NCBI GenBank assembly: GCA_037102815.1
Contig: BTPP01000008.1
Span: 620,001 to 684,000, forward strand
Length of the DNA stretch: 64,000 bases
From: Neurospora intermedia
Lineage: Eukaryota; Ascomycota; Sordariomycetes; Sordariales; Sordariaceae
Direction of reading: 5' to 3'
The position numbers and the translations under genes are program-made. Shown piece after piece: positions 27,487-39,911 of this stretch. The notes under the pieces were generated by a model, which was not told where the DNA came from, ran no database searches, and saw only the letters and a program-made list of their open reading frames with translations. The first letter of the stretch is position 1, and each line of letters begins with the position of its first letter.

Positions 27487-29756
27487 TTCGCTTTCTTGGG
27501 TTGTGACTTTTGTCGTTACTTTTGTTTCGTGGAGCTAGGTTGAAGTTGGTACTGTAGTCTGTGTGTACACTAGTCTCGCGTCTGTTTCGAGGTTTTGGCG
27601 AGATTAGTTGTTTGGGTTCTCTTGGCTTTTGTGGTGGTTCGGGATTTTAGAATTGGGAATGGGGGATTGGGGGATTGGGGGATGGAGATTGCAGATCGCT
27701 TACCTACCTAGCTAGCTTCAGAGCTGGCACCGACCCAGTCTAGGTAGTCAATGCGAAGAAGAGCGTTTGGGTTGTTCAGTTCAGTTGTTGTTGTTGTAAA
27801 AGAACCGAGAGGAACTGAGGGGACGACGCAACGTGGAAATTGAGAAAAGGTGCGGGGACGGACGTAGTGAGACCTATGATCGACGGCCGCAATGATGGAG
27901 AAAATGGAGACGGACCACGTCCACCACAGCTTGCGCTTCCCGTCACAAGCACTCCATGGAGCTGCTGGCAAGGACAGATACACTACTACATCAAGACGGT
28001 AGCTAGCTTTGAGATGAAATGAACAATTGCGTCACATACATATGCTGTCTGTCTTTCTAATCACAACGGCCAAATTGTATTTTGTCTTGCAAGTAATTGT
28101 CACCAGCTCTTCACAATCTCTCCTCAACCGACATCTACCTACAGTATCTCCCAATTCCATCCATCTTCCATCCCGTTTAGCTTCGGCAGTCGTCAATCAC
28201 ATGATACTATCAAGCTACAACTCCCGTGCTTCCATCTGACCCGACCTCACCCGCCTCCGAGCTCCAGTGCAGTGCAGCTCCATCCAGCTCCATCCAGGTC
28301 CCGTCGCGGAGCTCTTATCGATTACAAAGTTCCACTCTTCGGTCTGATGGAACCGCGGGATTCTTGTGGAATTGGCGATGACGTCTAGTCTTGGCATTAA
28401 GAAAGGTACACCAGAGGTACCCTTCAAGATGGAAAGGGAGCTTTGACCATTCATCACGTCTTATTTTCTTCTCCACTCGTTTGGGCCAAGACCAGGCCCA
28501 ATCTTGAAAGTCGCAAGGGTATCCCTAGCCCTTTCAACTGCTTTGCGAATCTTGCGAATCTGCGAAGGGTCCGAAGCAGATCAAGCCCCCCAAAACGCGC
28601 CTCTTTTTGCTTACGAAATATGAGTGGAATTTGGACGGCAGCTTACGCAGTATGTACGTACATCGTATTGAATAGGACACCTTCCGGAATGGGATCAATG
28701 CGGAATATGGCCTTGGGGCTACTGTGTATATGATATGGAGTTGCCAAGGGTCTGGAGTGAACTGGTGGTTCACTTCAGCTTTCAGCCTCGACTTCCCTGG
28801 TCATATACCCTGGACTTGAGACTGTGAAAAGTGAATCAAGCTGAACACAGGATTCCAGAGCTGGTGAAAGATTCCCAACTGACAGAGGAAATAATCCGGG
28901 CCAGCCGAGCTCAAGGACTGCAGTATGGTTATCGGTGTCATGATGCTGCAAGTATACACGGTCTGGAAGGGGTCCAAGCGTGTGAGCGATACTACCTCGC
29001 ACAACAGGGCTCCGAATCTACCGATGGAGACTGTACAATTTATCGTTATGTCAGTGATGAAGAGAAATGGCCTGGTATATCGGCAAACGTAACGGTAATA
29101 TGCAAAGCATTGACAGTTTGATCACACTCTGTAATATCATTTGAGTACTTGGCTATATGTGATTTTGCTTGAGGTACTATTCTCTCTTACCACCATCACG
29201 TTTTGTGTACGAATCCCTCCCCAATATATATCGTCAACTTCAATGCAACCCCGTGACGTCGCAAATTGGTGTTATTGAAAATAACAACTGCTTGTAGATG
29301 TGAAAGGAAGACCTCCTTGGTCTTCTCTTCGGCGATATGATTTGTACATATTGGGACAGCCCCTCTGCCCTGTACTCAAGAAACAGATTTTTTTTTGAAA
29401 AAAAAAACAAAAGAAAATGTTTCATCATGCATGTGAAGATGGGAAACCCCGAACAATGACCCGGTTGAAAGAAGTGAAAAAGGAAACAAACAAACAAAAC
29501 AAAAGGGTTGGGTATCTCTGGAACCTCCGCCACATCCACCGTCTCAATCCATCTTGGTGATCACTGTCCCCCCCCACGTTACTACCGCGTACATCCCCTC
29601 AATAAGTGTGTCTTATGATCTCTCACTCGTCGCTTCTTCATGGGAAGTCTGACCTGAGAATTGCTTTAAGCCTCCACAGATTTATGTCTCCTGCCCGTCG
29701 CGAATATGATGTGCCTCTTGTCCACTTTGCTTCTTTTTTGTGTGCTTGTGAACTGC
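27487..29756. other. Intergenic region, about 2.3 kb
   Basis: It holds the ETR1 promoter side (27487 to about 27720, with GGGGGATTGGGGGATTGGGGGATGG repeats at about 27659-27686 and CTACCTACCTAGCTAGC) and the 3' flank of the low-complexity protein gene. The open frame at 28831-29121 has no recognisable domain. No RNA gene seen. Confidence 0.4.
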
Positions 29757-30560
29757 TTATTTTATGTCCCTGAACAAATCATCCCCAAGAAGACCCCCAT
29801 CGTCTTTCGTGTCTAGCTTGGACTTGAGCTGGCTGAGCTCGGGGATCTTTGGGGGTGGCGGGCCTTTGGGCTTATTTTCCGTAAGGGGTCGTACCGGTGC
29901 CGGCTCAGGGGAAGACGGCGAGGTAAGAAAGGGAGCCATCATACTGGCGCGCCTGTTCCTGGTGGTCGAGCTCTTGTCGCCTCCCCCCAAAATCTTGCCA
30001 AACCACCCACTGACCCGTCTCGACTTTTTGACTTCAGAATTATTGTTGCTGCTCGGCGGTCGGTTGCTAGATGGCGGCCGAGGATTCGTTGTCTGCTGCT
30101 GGTGCTGTTCCCGGGCCGGCGACACTGCTGCTTCATTTTCGGCAATTGCCTCCTCGCCGTTGACGTGGGGGCTTCTCAGCTTGTGGCGACTGAGCATGCG
30201 GCGGATGGTACCATTGCGACTCGACGACGTCGTGGGTGATGTGAGGTGGTCTTCACCTGACGACTTGGTGGTTCCGGACGTGGACGACATGGGCGACGTC
30301 AGCAAGGATACATGTGGTCTGCTGGATTTTCCATTGGGTGGAGCCAGGGACTCATTTCCACTTCCATTTGTGTTTTTTTCCTTGAGATCCTCGCCGTCTG
30401 ATGTTTTCGTCGCCTCGTCCCTGATCCTCGGCGACGGTTCGGGAGGTGGTATATCGGTACCTTCGGTCAAAGGCGCAAAGCTGAAGTCAAGGGCGGGCAG
30501 CTGAAAGCGTTTGGAGGAGGCAGTTTGGCCTGTCCCGGTCGGGTCTGGTTTAGACGACAT
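29757..30560 (-). CDS. Fungal Ser/Pro-rich protein of unknown function
   Basis: Single exon, 267 residues, not recognised as a named family. Most of it is predicted disordered: Ser, Pro, Thr and Asn make up much of residues 1-190. Three stretches look constrained: an N-terminal 'KRFQLPALDFSFAPL', a basic middle block 'GTIRRMLSRHKLRSP', and a C-terminal pair formed by 'RRVSGWFGKILGGGDKSS' (a short amphipathic, basic-hydrophobic patch) and 'KGPPPPKIPELSQLKSKL' ending GDDLFRDIK. The PPPPKIPE stretch could bind SH3 or EVH1 domains. Several RRxS sites (e.g. RRVS, RRAS) suit basophilic kinases. No signal peptide or TM. Together these could suggest a phospho-regulated membrane- or cortex-associated adaptor, but that is inference. 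Confidence 0.7.
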   Translation of the reverse strand: MSSKPDPTGTGQTASSKRFQLPALDFSFAPLTEGTDIPPPEPSPRIRDEATKTSDGEDLKEKNTNGSGNESLAPPNGKSSRPHVSLLTSPMSSTSGTTKSSGEDHLTSPTTSSSRNGTIRRMLSRHKLRSPHVNGEEAIAENEAAVSPAREQHQQQTTNPRPPSSNRPPSSNNNSEVKKSRRVSGWFGKILGGGDKSSTTRNRRASMMAPFLTSPSSPEPAPVRPLTENKPKGPPPPKIPELSQLKSKLDTKDDGGLLGDDLFRDIK

Positions 30561-31985
30561 GGTGAGGATAATCAGACGGTTTGATAATGGTGTCGAGCAG
30601 ATGCTTGATGTATCGGCGTGGTAACGGACAATGCGAATGCAAAGTAGAAGTCAAGAGAGAAAGGGGTGATACGAAATACAACAACAACAAGTGATGCAGC
30701 AGTGTCGATAGAGAAGACGAGGGAGCAGGAGCGCAAGTAAAAGGAGCTACCCCCGAAGGAATGGGAAATGACGTCCAATTGGAGTACTATCTGGCTCTGG
30801 AGAGGAGAGAAGATGGAGAGAGGAGAGGAGAGAGAGAGAGAGCGACGCGGTCCAAGCTCCTGTCCTTTCTTTCCGTCTTCCACTTCCTTCAAGTTGGCTC
30901 GCTGTCTACGCCGTCGACCCGGTGATTGTCGTAATGAGCGAGTGGATGGTAAGGACGGGAGTAATCAAGACAAACAAATGGAGGGAGAACTTTCAACATG
31001 AAGTACTACCGTAAGAGAGAGAGGAAGAGATGCAAAGCGGAAGGAATGCCGTGTCGGGTCCCGGCCTGCAGCAGAGAGCAAGAGATGGAAAACGGGCCCA
31101 AACGAGAGCGACCCCTGTAGTGCGCTGCACTGCTGCTGCAGTCGGTAGTGTGTACATAAGTAAGGTGTCATGGTGGTCCAGTGGGTTCAGTTAGCCTGGT
31201 GATCCTGGGCCCCGGGGGCGGGCACATGGCTTCTGGGCAAGACAAGTGGAATGCCCGGTTCCGGCTCTTGGTTGGCTACCTCTGGGAACCTCAAGGTAGC
31301 GGGACCTGAAGGCGGTGTTCCGTTGGGAACCCAAAGCCAGAAGAAAAGTGAAAGCGCGGGAAACACAAGATCCGCGTTACCAGCGTCCAAGTGGACAAAT
31401 CGGAGGCTCTTTTGCTCTCGTAGGTATGTCTTTTGTTCTGACTGTTCCCTACAAGCCTTTTTTTCCATCGACTGAAGTCAGGATAACCTCAGATCACCTC
31501 TAGATAACCTCAAGGGAACTTGGGATCTCCCGCTGGGCAGATTGGGAAAGAAGAGGACCCAGGGCTCCAATGGCAATTTCGGCCTCAACCTGACTTGGAG
31601 AGTAATTGGGCCGGGCTGCTTGAAAGAGAGCACCACTGCCCTGACAGTGCCTGAGCACCACTCAAAGTGCACGCCAGTGACCTACCTTCCAGAGTGGAGA
31701 CTGTGAGCTGAGGGTGGAGACGATGGACCTGACGCCGCCGGCGCGGGACCCCTGAACAGGAAAAGTGTGGGGGAGCACCTCAATGAACCAAGTGGAGCCC
31801 AACCATTTCACCAATTCAACACCAAAACACCAAACATTGGATCACGATACATGTCTCACTACCTCTAACACCTCATCATCATTATCATCATCACCACTAC
31901 CCTATATTCGATTAGATATACTCCATCCATGTGCTGCGGTACACCCAGTCATATTAAACCAATATTCTCGAATCTTGGCCTAATC
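30561..31985. other. Intergenic region, about 1.4 kb
   Basis: Leader and promoter of the Ser/Pro-rich gene (a GA-rich tract at about 30809-30842 and CT-rich blocks) and the 3' flank of the retropepsin-like gene. No gene recognised. A repeated motif (GATAACCTC) occurs at about 31481-31511. Confidence 0.4.
30809..30842. repeat. GA-rich tract
   Basis: AGAGGAGAG-type purine tract ending in (GA)n, in the upstream region of the Ser/Pro-rich gene. On the gene's own strand it is a CT tract, common in fungal leaders. Confidence 0.7.
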
Positions 31986-33960
31986 TCATTGGCTCAGTAA
32001 TGCGGAGCTTCTCGCCTTTCTCTTGCCCGTCGCTGGCACAGGCTGACCAGTTGCACCCAGAATTTCCCTTTTCAACCGTTGAATGCGCTCTATGCTTGCC
32101 TGAAGTTCAGCCTCAGTGGGCCAATTCGGAGGCTTCAGAGACTTTGGCTCCGCTGCTTGTTTCCCTTTCCTCGGAGAAGTCGCCTTGACAGCAGCCTCCT
32201 CTTCATCCTCACCAGATGAGGACCCGATATCCACCCAAGTTTCACCATTCCCCATGTCATGCTCGAACCTGAACAACTTGGACGGCTCCTCCAATACCGC
32301 ATCGTGCTCATCCGTGCGGTCCTTGAGAAACTTCGATGAAGAGTCTCGGTCTCTCAAGTTGATACCTCCCGTGGCCCAAAAGCTGTTTGCCGGCGTTCCA
32401 ACAGCTCCATAAAACGGATTGCGGCCCTCCCCCTCGTGCACTTCCCCGGCCTTCATGCGCCCCGGTAGCCGACCAGCCCCAAGCACGTCGCGTCGCTTCT
32501 GGCCAAGCCACATTCTATATGTGCCTGGCGCGCTGGATATGTAGCATACATTGAAGGGAAGCATGCCGCTCAGTCGACTCTCGCCCTCCAGGACAATGAC
32601 TGGCACCGTATGGAATGCCCAGTCTTCCTCGCCGAACCTGAACCCCACATCCAGCTCATAAATGGCCCTCTTCACCGTCCCCTCGCCGAGGTGGAGTTCC
32701 GAGGCCGTCTGCGCCGCGTATGTCTTGGGGTCGATGCCGAGAAGGACGAGGTCTTGGGGTGTGATACACGGCAAAGTGGCGCCCGAGTCGAGGAGCAAAG
32801 ACAACTCAACCACTTGTGCTTTTTCGTCAGGTTGCGCGTTGAACTCGGGCAACTTCTCCTTTGCCTTCTTCGCACGCTTGGCCCCCTTGCGCATGACTCT
32901 CTCCTTACGCGCGCGGAAATACATCTTGATGTTGTAATGACCTTGTCCATATGTATCCAGGCGTCCCTTGAGCGGGTTCTCCAGACACGTGCCTTTTTTA
33001 GCACGTAGTTTGCCTTGCGCTGCGAGGGGTGGCTCATGCCAAAGCCATCCAGGCCCATGTTCGTCAAGATACGTGTCAAGCCGAGAATCACGGTCCGTTG
33101 TGAACGAGCCGTAACCGGGACAAGTGTCGACGATACGGCCGGCCCAAATAAGCGTATACGATCTTGAGAACGGAATGGCCCCGGATTCGTATCCGGCAAT
33201 GGCGGCTTCGATATTGACCCTTTGCGCTTCAGACTCGGTCTGCTCGAGAATCTCATGCAAAAGTTCAAGACGCCTGTTGATGGCTTCTCGATGGGTTGAA
33301 GCAAGGGTAGATCTGTGGAATTGAGTCTTGTCAGTTTGCATGATTGCTTGAACTCATGCCTTCGTGGCGAATCACTTGCTACTACTCACATTGGTTTGGT
33401 GTTCTCCTCGTCATGATCATCGAGCTCCTCCCGCTTCCTGATCTCCTCATCCAGCTGTTGCTGGAAAATGGCTGGGTTGGGAGCGTTTCTATAATGCTCG
33501 ACCCGCAAGCGAGCACGCGCAATCCCTCTCTCGGCAATCTCAATGCGACTCAAGTCCTCACCTTCTACCCAGAGTTCACTTCCGTAGGCGATATCGGGCG
33601 TCCATTCACCAAACGGGGAAGCCGATGCCGCAGGAACGTTTGGACGGGCCACATGAGCGTTGCCTTGGAAGCCCGTATCATTCTGGGTTTGCATCCTGCT
33701 CATGCTACGGGTCTGAACTCCAAGGCTACGAGGCTGATCTACCGAAGGAGGAGCTGGCTGAGGTCGATGTATGCGTCTTCCAGGCCTGAGACAGTTAGCC
33801 TGGATGTATGCTTGAAAAGAGTCGAGATACTGAGTCCATACCTACGCCGAAGCACGCTCACAGTTCCGTCTGGCCTCGACCGGTAAATCGGATGCCCCTC
33901 AAGTAGGCGTTGTTCATCTTCTCTGAAGGCTTGTCGCCTTTTATCCTCTGAAGATTCCAT
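31986..33960 (-). CDS. Retropepsin-like aspartyl protease domain protein (fungal)
   Basis: Exons 33960-33842, 33785-33390 and 33312-31986 give 613 residues. Both introns (56 and 77 nt) have good signals: GTATGG, GCTAACTG and CTCAG; GTGAGT, AACTGAC and CCACAG. A retropepsin-like domain is suggested by 'VVELSLLLDSGATLPCI' (Asp347 in the DSGA motif), followed by a 'DLVLLGI' helix and strands including 'HTVPVIVLEG' and 'LSGMLPFNVCYISS'. Before it lie coiled-coil-like helices (about 175-215) and a Lys/Arg-rich patch (RARKERVMRKGAKRAKKAKEK reduced form, about 303-325) that may be a nuclear signal; the last 100 residues are disordered and basic. No reverse transcriptase, integrase or LTR-like ends are seen next to it, so it looks like a spliced host gene, perhaps of ancient retroelement origin. 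Substrate unknown. Confidence 0.75.
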
Positions 33961-34689
33961 ATCGTATAATGTCGGCTAAGCTGAGGGTAACGTGGCAGTC
34001 ATCAACAATCGCGATAATCACCAACAAGCTCGTAAAGTAACGGTTCCCCTCTTGAAAAAAGACACCATTACCCAAGCTTAAGTTGGAGCAACAATGTTGA
34101 TTAGGAAAAACCTTTTCATTCCTTCCTTTGAGAACTAGCCAGTGCCCATTGAGATTCTGCGCGATACCTCCTATTTCCGCTGTTGTGCCCAATTGCTGCT
34201 TATGAGATTGTTCTTTGTCTCCCGGTGAGAAACAAAGACGCACAAATCCTCGGGCAGGATTATCTTTGCTTGATTCAGGCAAACAACAGAAACAGTCCGC
34301 TTTGTTCTTTATTGTCACTCCCCAATGCGGAAGCTTTGTATGCAAACGGCAAGTGTCCCTGATTGTTGCTAACTGGTCCCTTGAAGCACAAGTGCCGCCC
34401 TTCGAGAGCAACCCAGTCCCGTCCGATAGACTCAAAACATCACTCACACCCGGACAATCACCTTTCTTCCTCTTACACGCAACTCTAGTCAGCGCGTATC
34501 ACAACCCAACAGCCGCTATCTTTGAAACTTTCTCTGTTCACCGTATACCAATACACAATTTCAGTGCGTTGCGCGAGTCGCAAGGCAAGGATACTACTAG
34601 ACATCGCGCGACCTTCAAGCAGATGTGGATTATTCAGAGCTGGATAAGAGATAGCGAAAAGAGAAATACGAATTGCAGGACTCGTCAAG
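33961..34689. promoter_or_regulatory. Divergent promoter region, retropepsin-like gene / 1189-aa orphan
   Basis: 729 bp between divergent start codons. AT-richer than flanking coding DNA. No gene recognised; ORFs on either strand lack domains. Confidence 0.45.
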
Positions 34690-37600
34690 ATGTCTGGGCC
34701 CGGCATGGAGGGGGGTCGCCCCAAGCTCCGAGGTGCTAGTGAAATGAAAAAGGACATGGATGGTATGATTTCGTATTCAACCTCACAAACTGGTCCAAGC
34801 TAACGTAGCACACTGTCGCTAGAACACTTTCTTCGCTTCTTGCGCGGATATGCAAGCTACTACGCCGAGTGTCCCCCTTCTTTCAAAAAGTACCTGGAGC
34901 GCCATGTTTTCCCCGCCTGCAAGGAGGCCGACAAGATCGATCAGTTGCAGCTGTTCCTCTGCAATCCCGAAATCCTGGACTACGGTCTCGGAATCGAGTT
35001 TATGGGGGAGGCTTCTCATTACACTATTTGGGATTATTGGTTTCAGGGCGCCGAAGGATCGGTTGTGCTCCCATTTCATCCTATCCCGGATACCTATAAG
35101 CCATGGCCCAAAGAAACAGAAAAGACAATGGAGGCCGCGTACATCATCGACGATCCGGGGCGCGCATTGTCAACAGGGGTGCATGACATTCGCCTGGACG
35201 ACCAGAAAAACGGAGCGACGATGAGTATTGTGCCGCCTGGGCCGTATCGCTCCCTACCCACTGTTCTAGGTCCAGACGGCGGAGAAGATGACATGTTTGG
35301 AGACATCTTCGGGCAGATGAAAGAGCTGGAAAAGCTTCAATTTCCTGCTACTTATGGTCCCAGTACCACCGGGGTCGAAGGAGGGCAGCTGGTCGAGCCC
35401 ATTGTGGACCGCACTGGCCCGGACTGGACGGTCGACTCCGAGTACGAAGGGTTTAGACAGCCTCCGCTGGCTGTCCGGCTCGAACACGTCAACAACCTGC
35501 TTTGCGAGGAAGACATGTATCGTGATCTCAACTGGGCCCCGAAATTTGCTGAGACGGTTCGATACCTCCAATGGCTTTCTGAAGAGGATCCTAAGGGGCA
35601 GCTCGCGAATGCCAGTCAACAAACCCAAAAGATGCACGCTGATGCTCTCCAAAAGGTCAGGGTGCATGAGATCTTTGACTATTACAATGCTCAGCCGACA
35701 CCGCTGATCATCAACCCTCTGCCAAAGGGGAGCCTCAAGTCAACTCGCCTCAACTGGCTTGGTGATGTCCATAACTGGCCCATCCCATCGACAAATCCTG
35801 TTCCTGATAAAAGGGATCTGATGCCTCGACCGACATATCCTCGACCCGTTGAGCCTGTTAACACAATGCTCATCGACGAGCCCGGCAACTATGAACTGTT
35901 TGAAGACTTCAAACGCGACCAGCGAGAGGTATGGCATGACGGCGAAGGAGACGATAATCTCGCCCTGGTGGAGAGTGAGGCGTTCGTCAAGTTCTCAGGA
36001 TCCAAATACGCCGGCTGGGTTCGAAACGATCCAACCACGAACACAAAGGTTCTGGCTGATGATAGCATCATCATTCCCAACGACCCGAGGAGCTTTGCTA
36101 GAGAGCGAGGAGCCCGTCGTGCTGGTCTGCAGCAGATGTTGCGGGCCTATCAGACCAGTGTGAAGGAACACATGGCCAGCCCTCTACGCACGCTTCAGCT
36201 TCCTATAGACGCTGCGGTTTTGCAGAAGATCACTCGAGACACCGATGGTGTACAGTTTGTACCAGGCCGCATTCCAGACGAGAAGATCCAAGCCCAGGCG
36301 GATACCATGCCATTCACTGTTCAGATCCCCAAATATCTCGAGAACCTAAGGCATTTGCGCCAAAAGGCTTTGAAACGGGTTGAAGCCCTTCGCCGACAAG
36401 ATCGTCGCTGGGTAACACTACCCCAAAACGTCGTCACGGGCGGCCCGTTCGTCTGGCGCATGGTCGACCCAGACGTCCAGCTAAAGCAGGACATCCTAGA
36501 CCAGTGCAACATCACCTACCAGCTTCTCTCGGCCGCCCAGCGGCGCACCCCACGTCTCCTTCTGGATGAAGTCAAAGCCATGATCGACCGTGGCCTCTCG
36601 GGCGAGTTCCACAACCACGACGTGCCCGCCGAAGTGCGCCTGCACGGCGACGAGCTCGAGATCGTCGGCACGACCCATCCTCGCAAAGCCCCCCGCTACG
36701 TCGACCTAGAGGAGGACATCCCCTGGCTCAAGTTCCTCGCATCCGAGGCCGTCAACGACGGCAACTGGGAGCCCAACAGCTTCTATCCCAACGAGCCTGC
36801 AGAGAAATACAAGATCTTCCACATCTTTGCGCGGCGCGTACAAAAGATTCTCGACGACCGGGACCCGGACTCGCTCTTTGCCGACGCGGACGCCCAAGTG
36901 ACGGTCGAGGAGCTCCTCGCCAAAGTCAACGCCGGCCGCGAGGGCGCCCCCGTCGATAAAGTCGTCTTCCACCCGTACGACGCCATGGCCTGGCTCGACC
37001 GACTCGCCGACACGGGGCACGTGCGGTTCCAGCTCGACCCTAGCTGCTACGGCGTCGTCATGCGGCCTCTAGACAAATACTTTCCCGAGAACCGCGTCAT
37101 CTGGCCCGGCCCCACCGCGCACCGCGAGAAACCGGGCTACAACTTGGGCTACATCTCGACCTGGCAGCAGATCCTTTGTCCCGGAATCGACCGCTCGCAA
37201 GAGCTTACCGACCCGCAATCCCCCGTCTGGAACTTCTTCATGGCGCTCGGCTTCAGGCTGGGTTACACCATCTACATGCTCAACCAGGAACGCGCCGAAC
37301 AGGGCCGCTTGAAACCGCAACCGGTGCCCGCCGAGTACCTGACCGAAAGCCTGACTACTTTTGAAGCCGAGTGCAAGACCGAGCTTCAACACGCTTTTGG
37401 CAAGGACGAGGGTCTGATCTCGTTGCAGCAACTCATCCAACGCTTGTCTCCCAGAGATTACACGGGGGAAGGCATGACCGAGGCCGAAGCCTTTGCCGTG
37501 GTCAAGCGCAAGTTGCTCGAGGAGTCCATCTGTAACCTGTCCATGCTTGTCCCTGGGAGAGAAGTCGTTTATTACGGGCCTGATCCGGAGACGGGGGAGG

Positions 37601-38457
37601 TTAGGCATATGACGGTGAGAAAGAGGGATGTGTCGTGGGAATTTGCTTCTGCTCGTTTACAACAACAACAACAACAACAAGGAGCAGCCAAGAGTAGTAA
37701 AAAGCCATTCCAATACTGGCGTCTAGACCGCTGGCCTTTGGGGGTCGGGTACACTTCGGAGGAGACGGAAAGAAAGATCAAAGAGGGGAAGGATGTGGAT
37801 CCCAAGATGGTGTATGATCCCGTGGCAGAAGATCCGATTTCCGAAAGGTATAGGAGGCCGAAGCTGAGAAGGTTTGGTGAAGATGAAAAGGTCAAGATGA
37901 AGAGGGGGCCGGCGATCTATCCAGTGGGGGATACGGTGAGGCAGGCGTGGAGGGTGGAGGACAGCATGACGGAGACTGCTTATAGGGGTATGTCTTGTGT
38001 TATTTTTTTTTATTTTTTTTTTTTTTTTTTTTTCCTAGTGTTCTTCCTCCCCTCCCCCACCCCCCTTTTCTTTTGGTTGCTCATATATATCGCATAACTA
38101 ACAAAGAAAACAACACACCAAACAGCCCTCGGCCTATCCCCGCCCTCCACCGCCGCCGAAAACAGACGCAAACGCACCTGGTCCCAAGCTATCGGCACAC
38201 TGCTTAACCCCTTTTCCAACGACGACGACGACAGGGATGGCGATGTTCCTGCCGCTGACGACGTGCCGCAGGATGAAAGGAGAGTCCGGCCGAAGCTGGA
38301 TGATCTTGCCAAGGGCGTGGTGGTCAGCAGTTGGAATCCGGATCAACTAAGACGAGATGCGAACGAACAAGGGTATGCGTTGGAGATGGTGGATGTGAAG
38401 GAGATAATGAAGGAGGTGGAGAAATCGAGGATGGCGGAGGTTGAGCAGGGTGTTTAG
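34690..38457 (+). CDS. Uncharacterised 1189-residue fungal protein
   Basis: Exons 34690-34762, 34823-37987 and 38126-38457. Intron 1 (60 nt) has GTATGA, GCTAAC and GCTAG signals; intron 2 (138 nt) has a GTATGT donor and a long T tract. The frame is consistent across both joins. I do not recognise the family. It is soluble-looking (no signal peptide, no TM helix), with many Trp, Pro and Tyr residues suggesting folded domains: 'YASYYAECPPSFKKYLERHVF' near the N-terminus, 'GIEFMGEASHYTIWDYWFQG', a DYYNAQPTPLIINPLPKG segment, a basic helical block about residues 500-560 (LRHLRQKALKRVEALRRQDR), and 'GYNLGYISTWQQILCPGIDR' with 'VWNFFMALGFRLGYTIYMLNQ'. A CAA-coded Gln run lies at 37661-37681. Exon 3 is basic and disordered with a possible nuclear signal (NRRKRTW). 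Confidence 0.8.
37988..38125 (+). other. T-rich intron 2 of the orphan gene
   Basis: 138 nt, GTATGT to CAG, with two T runs (about 38003-38033, one interrupted by a single A). It is longer than the other introns in the window, and the run sits near the donor rather than just before the acceptor, so it may be a slippage-expanded homopolymer. Confidence 0.75.
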
Positions 38458-39911
38458 CTATATGTTTTCTTCCTTGGGATGGGAGGTTTCCTTTCTTTTT
38501 GGATACATGGTATTTAGGTACATGGACTCGGAGTGTATGTATGAGGGTGGGTTGGTGAGTTCCTGTTGGATTGTGATGTAAGGGGAGGGGAGCTGGCTGG
38601 CTGGCACGGGGCAGGCGATGCGGCGTTTCCAGGCTTTGAAGGTTCTGCTTGCTAATGTTACCTACATGTCACCAAGTAGGTTCTCTCTCACTGACTGGGT
38701 TTATGTGTACTTTTGATATATATATCCTGCTTCCTAATGTTTTCCTTGAATATCTGAGATTTATCTTTTTCCAAAAAATCGTTTCCGTCAAGTTCCAGTT
38801 GTCGATGGATACTGGAGAGTTGAACCCCTAGAAATACTGAATCATGGAACACTCGAGCGACACTCGTCCAAGTCACCACCAAAGATACATTGAACTGGAA
38901 AACATAAACGCACCTTGGTGTTGAGGAGTGCCACTGCTTGGAGTAGACATTCAACTGACCCACAAAAAAAAAAATATTTAAAAATGGAAAGCCACGAAAT
39001 AGAAACTCACCAGGTGCGGTGCGGACCAACTCCATACCTAAATCCTCTCCCAAGTGGCTAGTCTAGACTGCAATCACTCCGGCTACGAAAAACCCCTCGT
39101 AGTTACGTAGCTTGTTTTTCCACCTGTCCTCCATCGATTCCTCTCCGAAAATCTATCATCGCCAACCGCAGAGTACCCAACCCTTGTCCCTTCACGAGAT
39201 AATGTAAGTTCCCCCCATGTCCCAACGGCTCCAGTCTCTTTGTACGTCATCTTCCGTCGTCGTCTTTTGTTTATTTGCTCTTTGGAAGAAGGTAGCGGAA
39301 CAAAGACCAACTACCCCCTTCCGCTTGCCCTTGCAGTGTTTGTTTGTTTGGAGCGGCTTTGTTCAGACCAGTATGTTTGGACTTTTCTTGTGGGACCCGG
39401 ATCCGGGAAGTGCAGTTCGTAGTTTCATAAAGCATACCTAATAAGCAAAGGTCTGGACTTTGGCGCAGCCTAAGTAAATCAACAACACGGGCTGCGAGAT
39501 GGGCACGATCATGCTGTCTGCCAAGTCATACGCGAGCAATCGTGAAATTTTGAACAGCATGATACACAGAGGCTGGTAGTTCAAAAGTTTGATTAGGCCC
39601 TCACTCATCCTATGTGCCTAAAAATTCCCACAAGCCTCGAGAAACTCCCTACTCCAGCCCAAAAGCCCCAAGGGCGCAACTTTTCCAACCCATCACTACC
39701 AAGTAGTCTTGATACCTCCCTCCGAATAAATCCACATAAATCTTTCTTGAACATGACATGACACAGGGTATATGTATAATATATAACAAACAAAAGATTG
39801 ATGACATTGCATGCCTCCTTTCCTTCTGAAAAAACGGGGGAGGGGGTATTAAACGACGTGAAGATGATGACTGCTATCTATTCAAGATGTGTCCGAACAA
39901 ATACCATGCCG
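38458..39911. other. Convergent intergenic region orphan/PNG1
   Basis: 1.45 kb between two stop codons. Unusually long for a convergent pair here (the others are 182 and 258 bp). AT-rich blocks with A runs near 38965; no recognisable gene. Confidence 0.4.

Noticed and set aside
26965-27543. 192-codon plus-strand ORF opposite ETR1
   Set aside because: Gly/Arg-rich shadow of the GC-rich ETR1 presequence and N-terminal coding region.
28831-29121. 96-codon ORF between ETR1 and the Ser/Pro-rich gene
   Set aside because: Not recognisable, weak start context, no splice partners.
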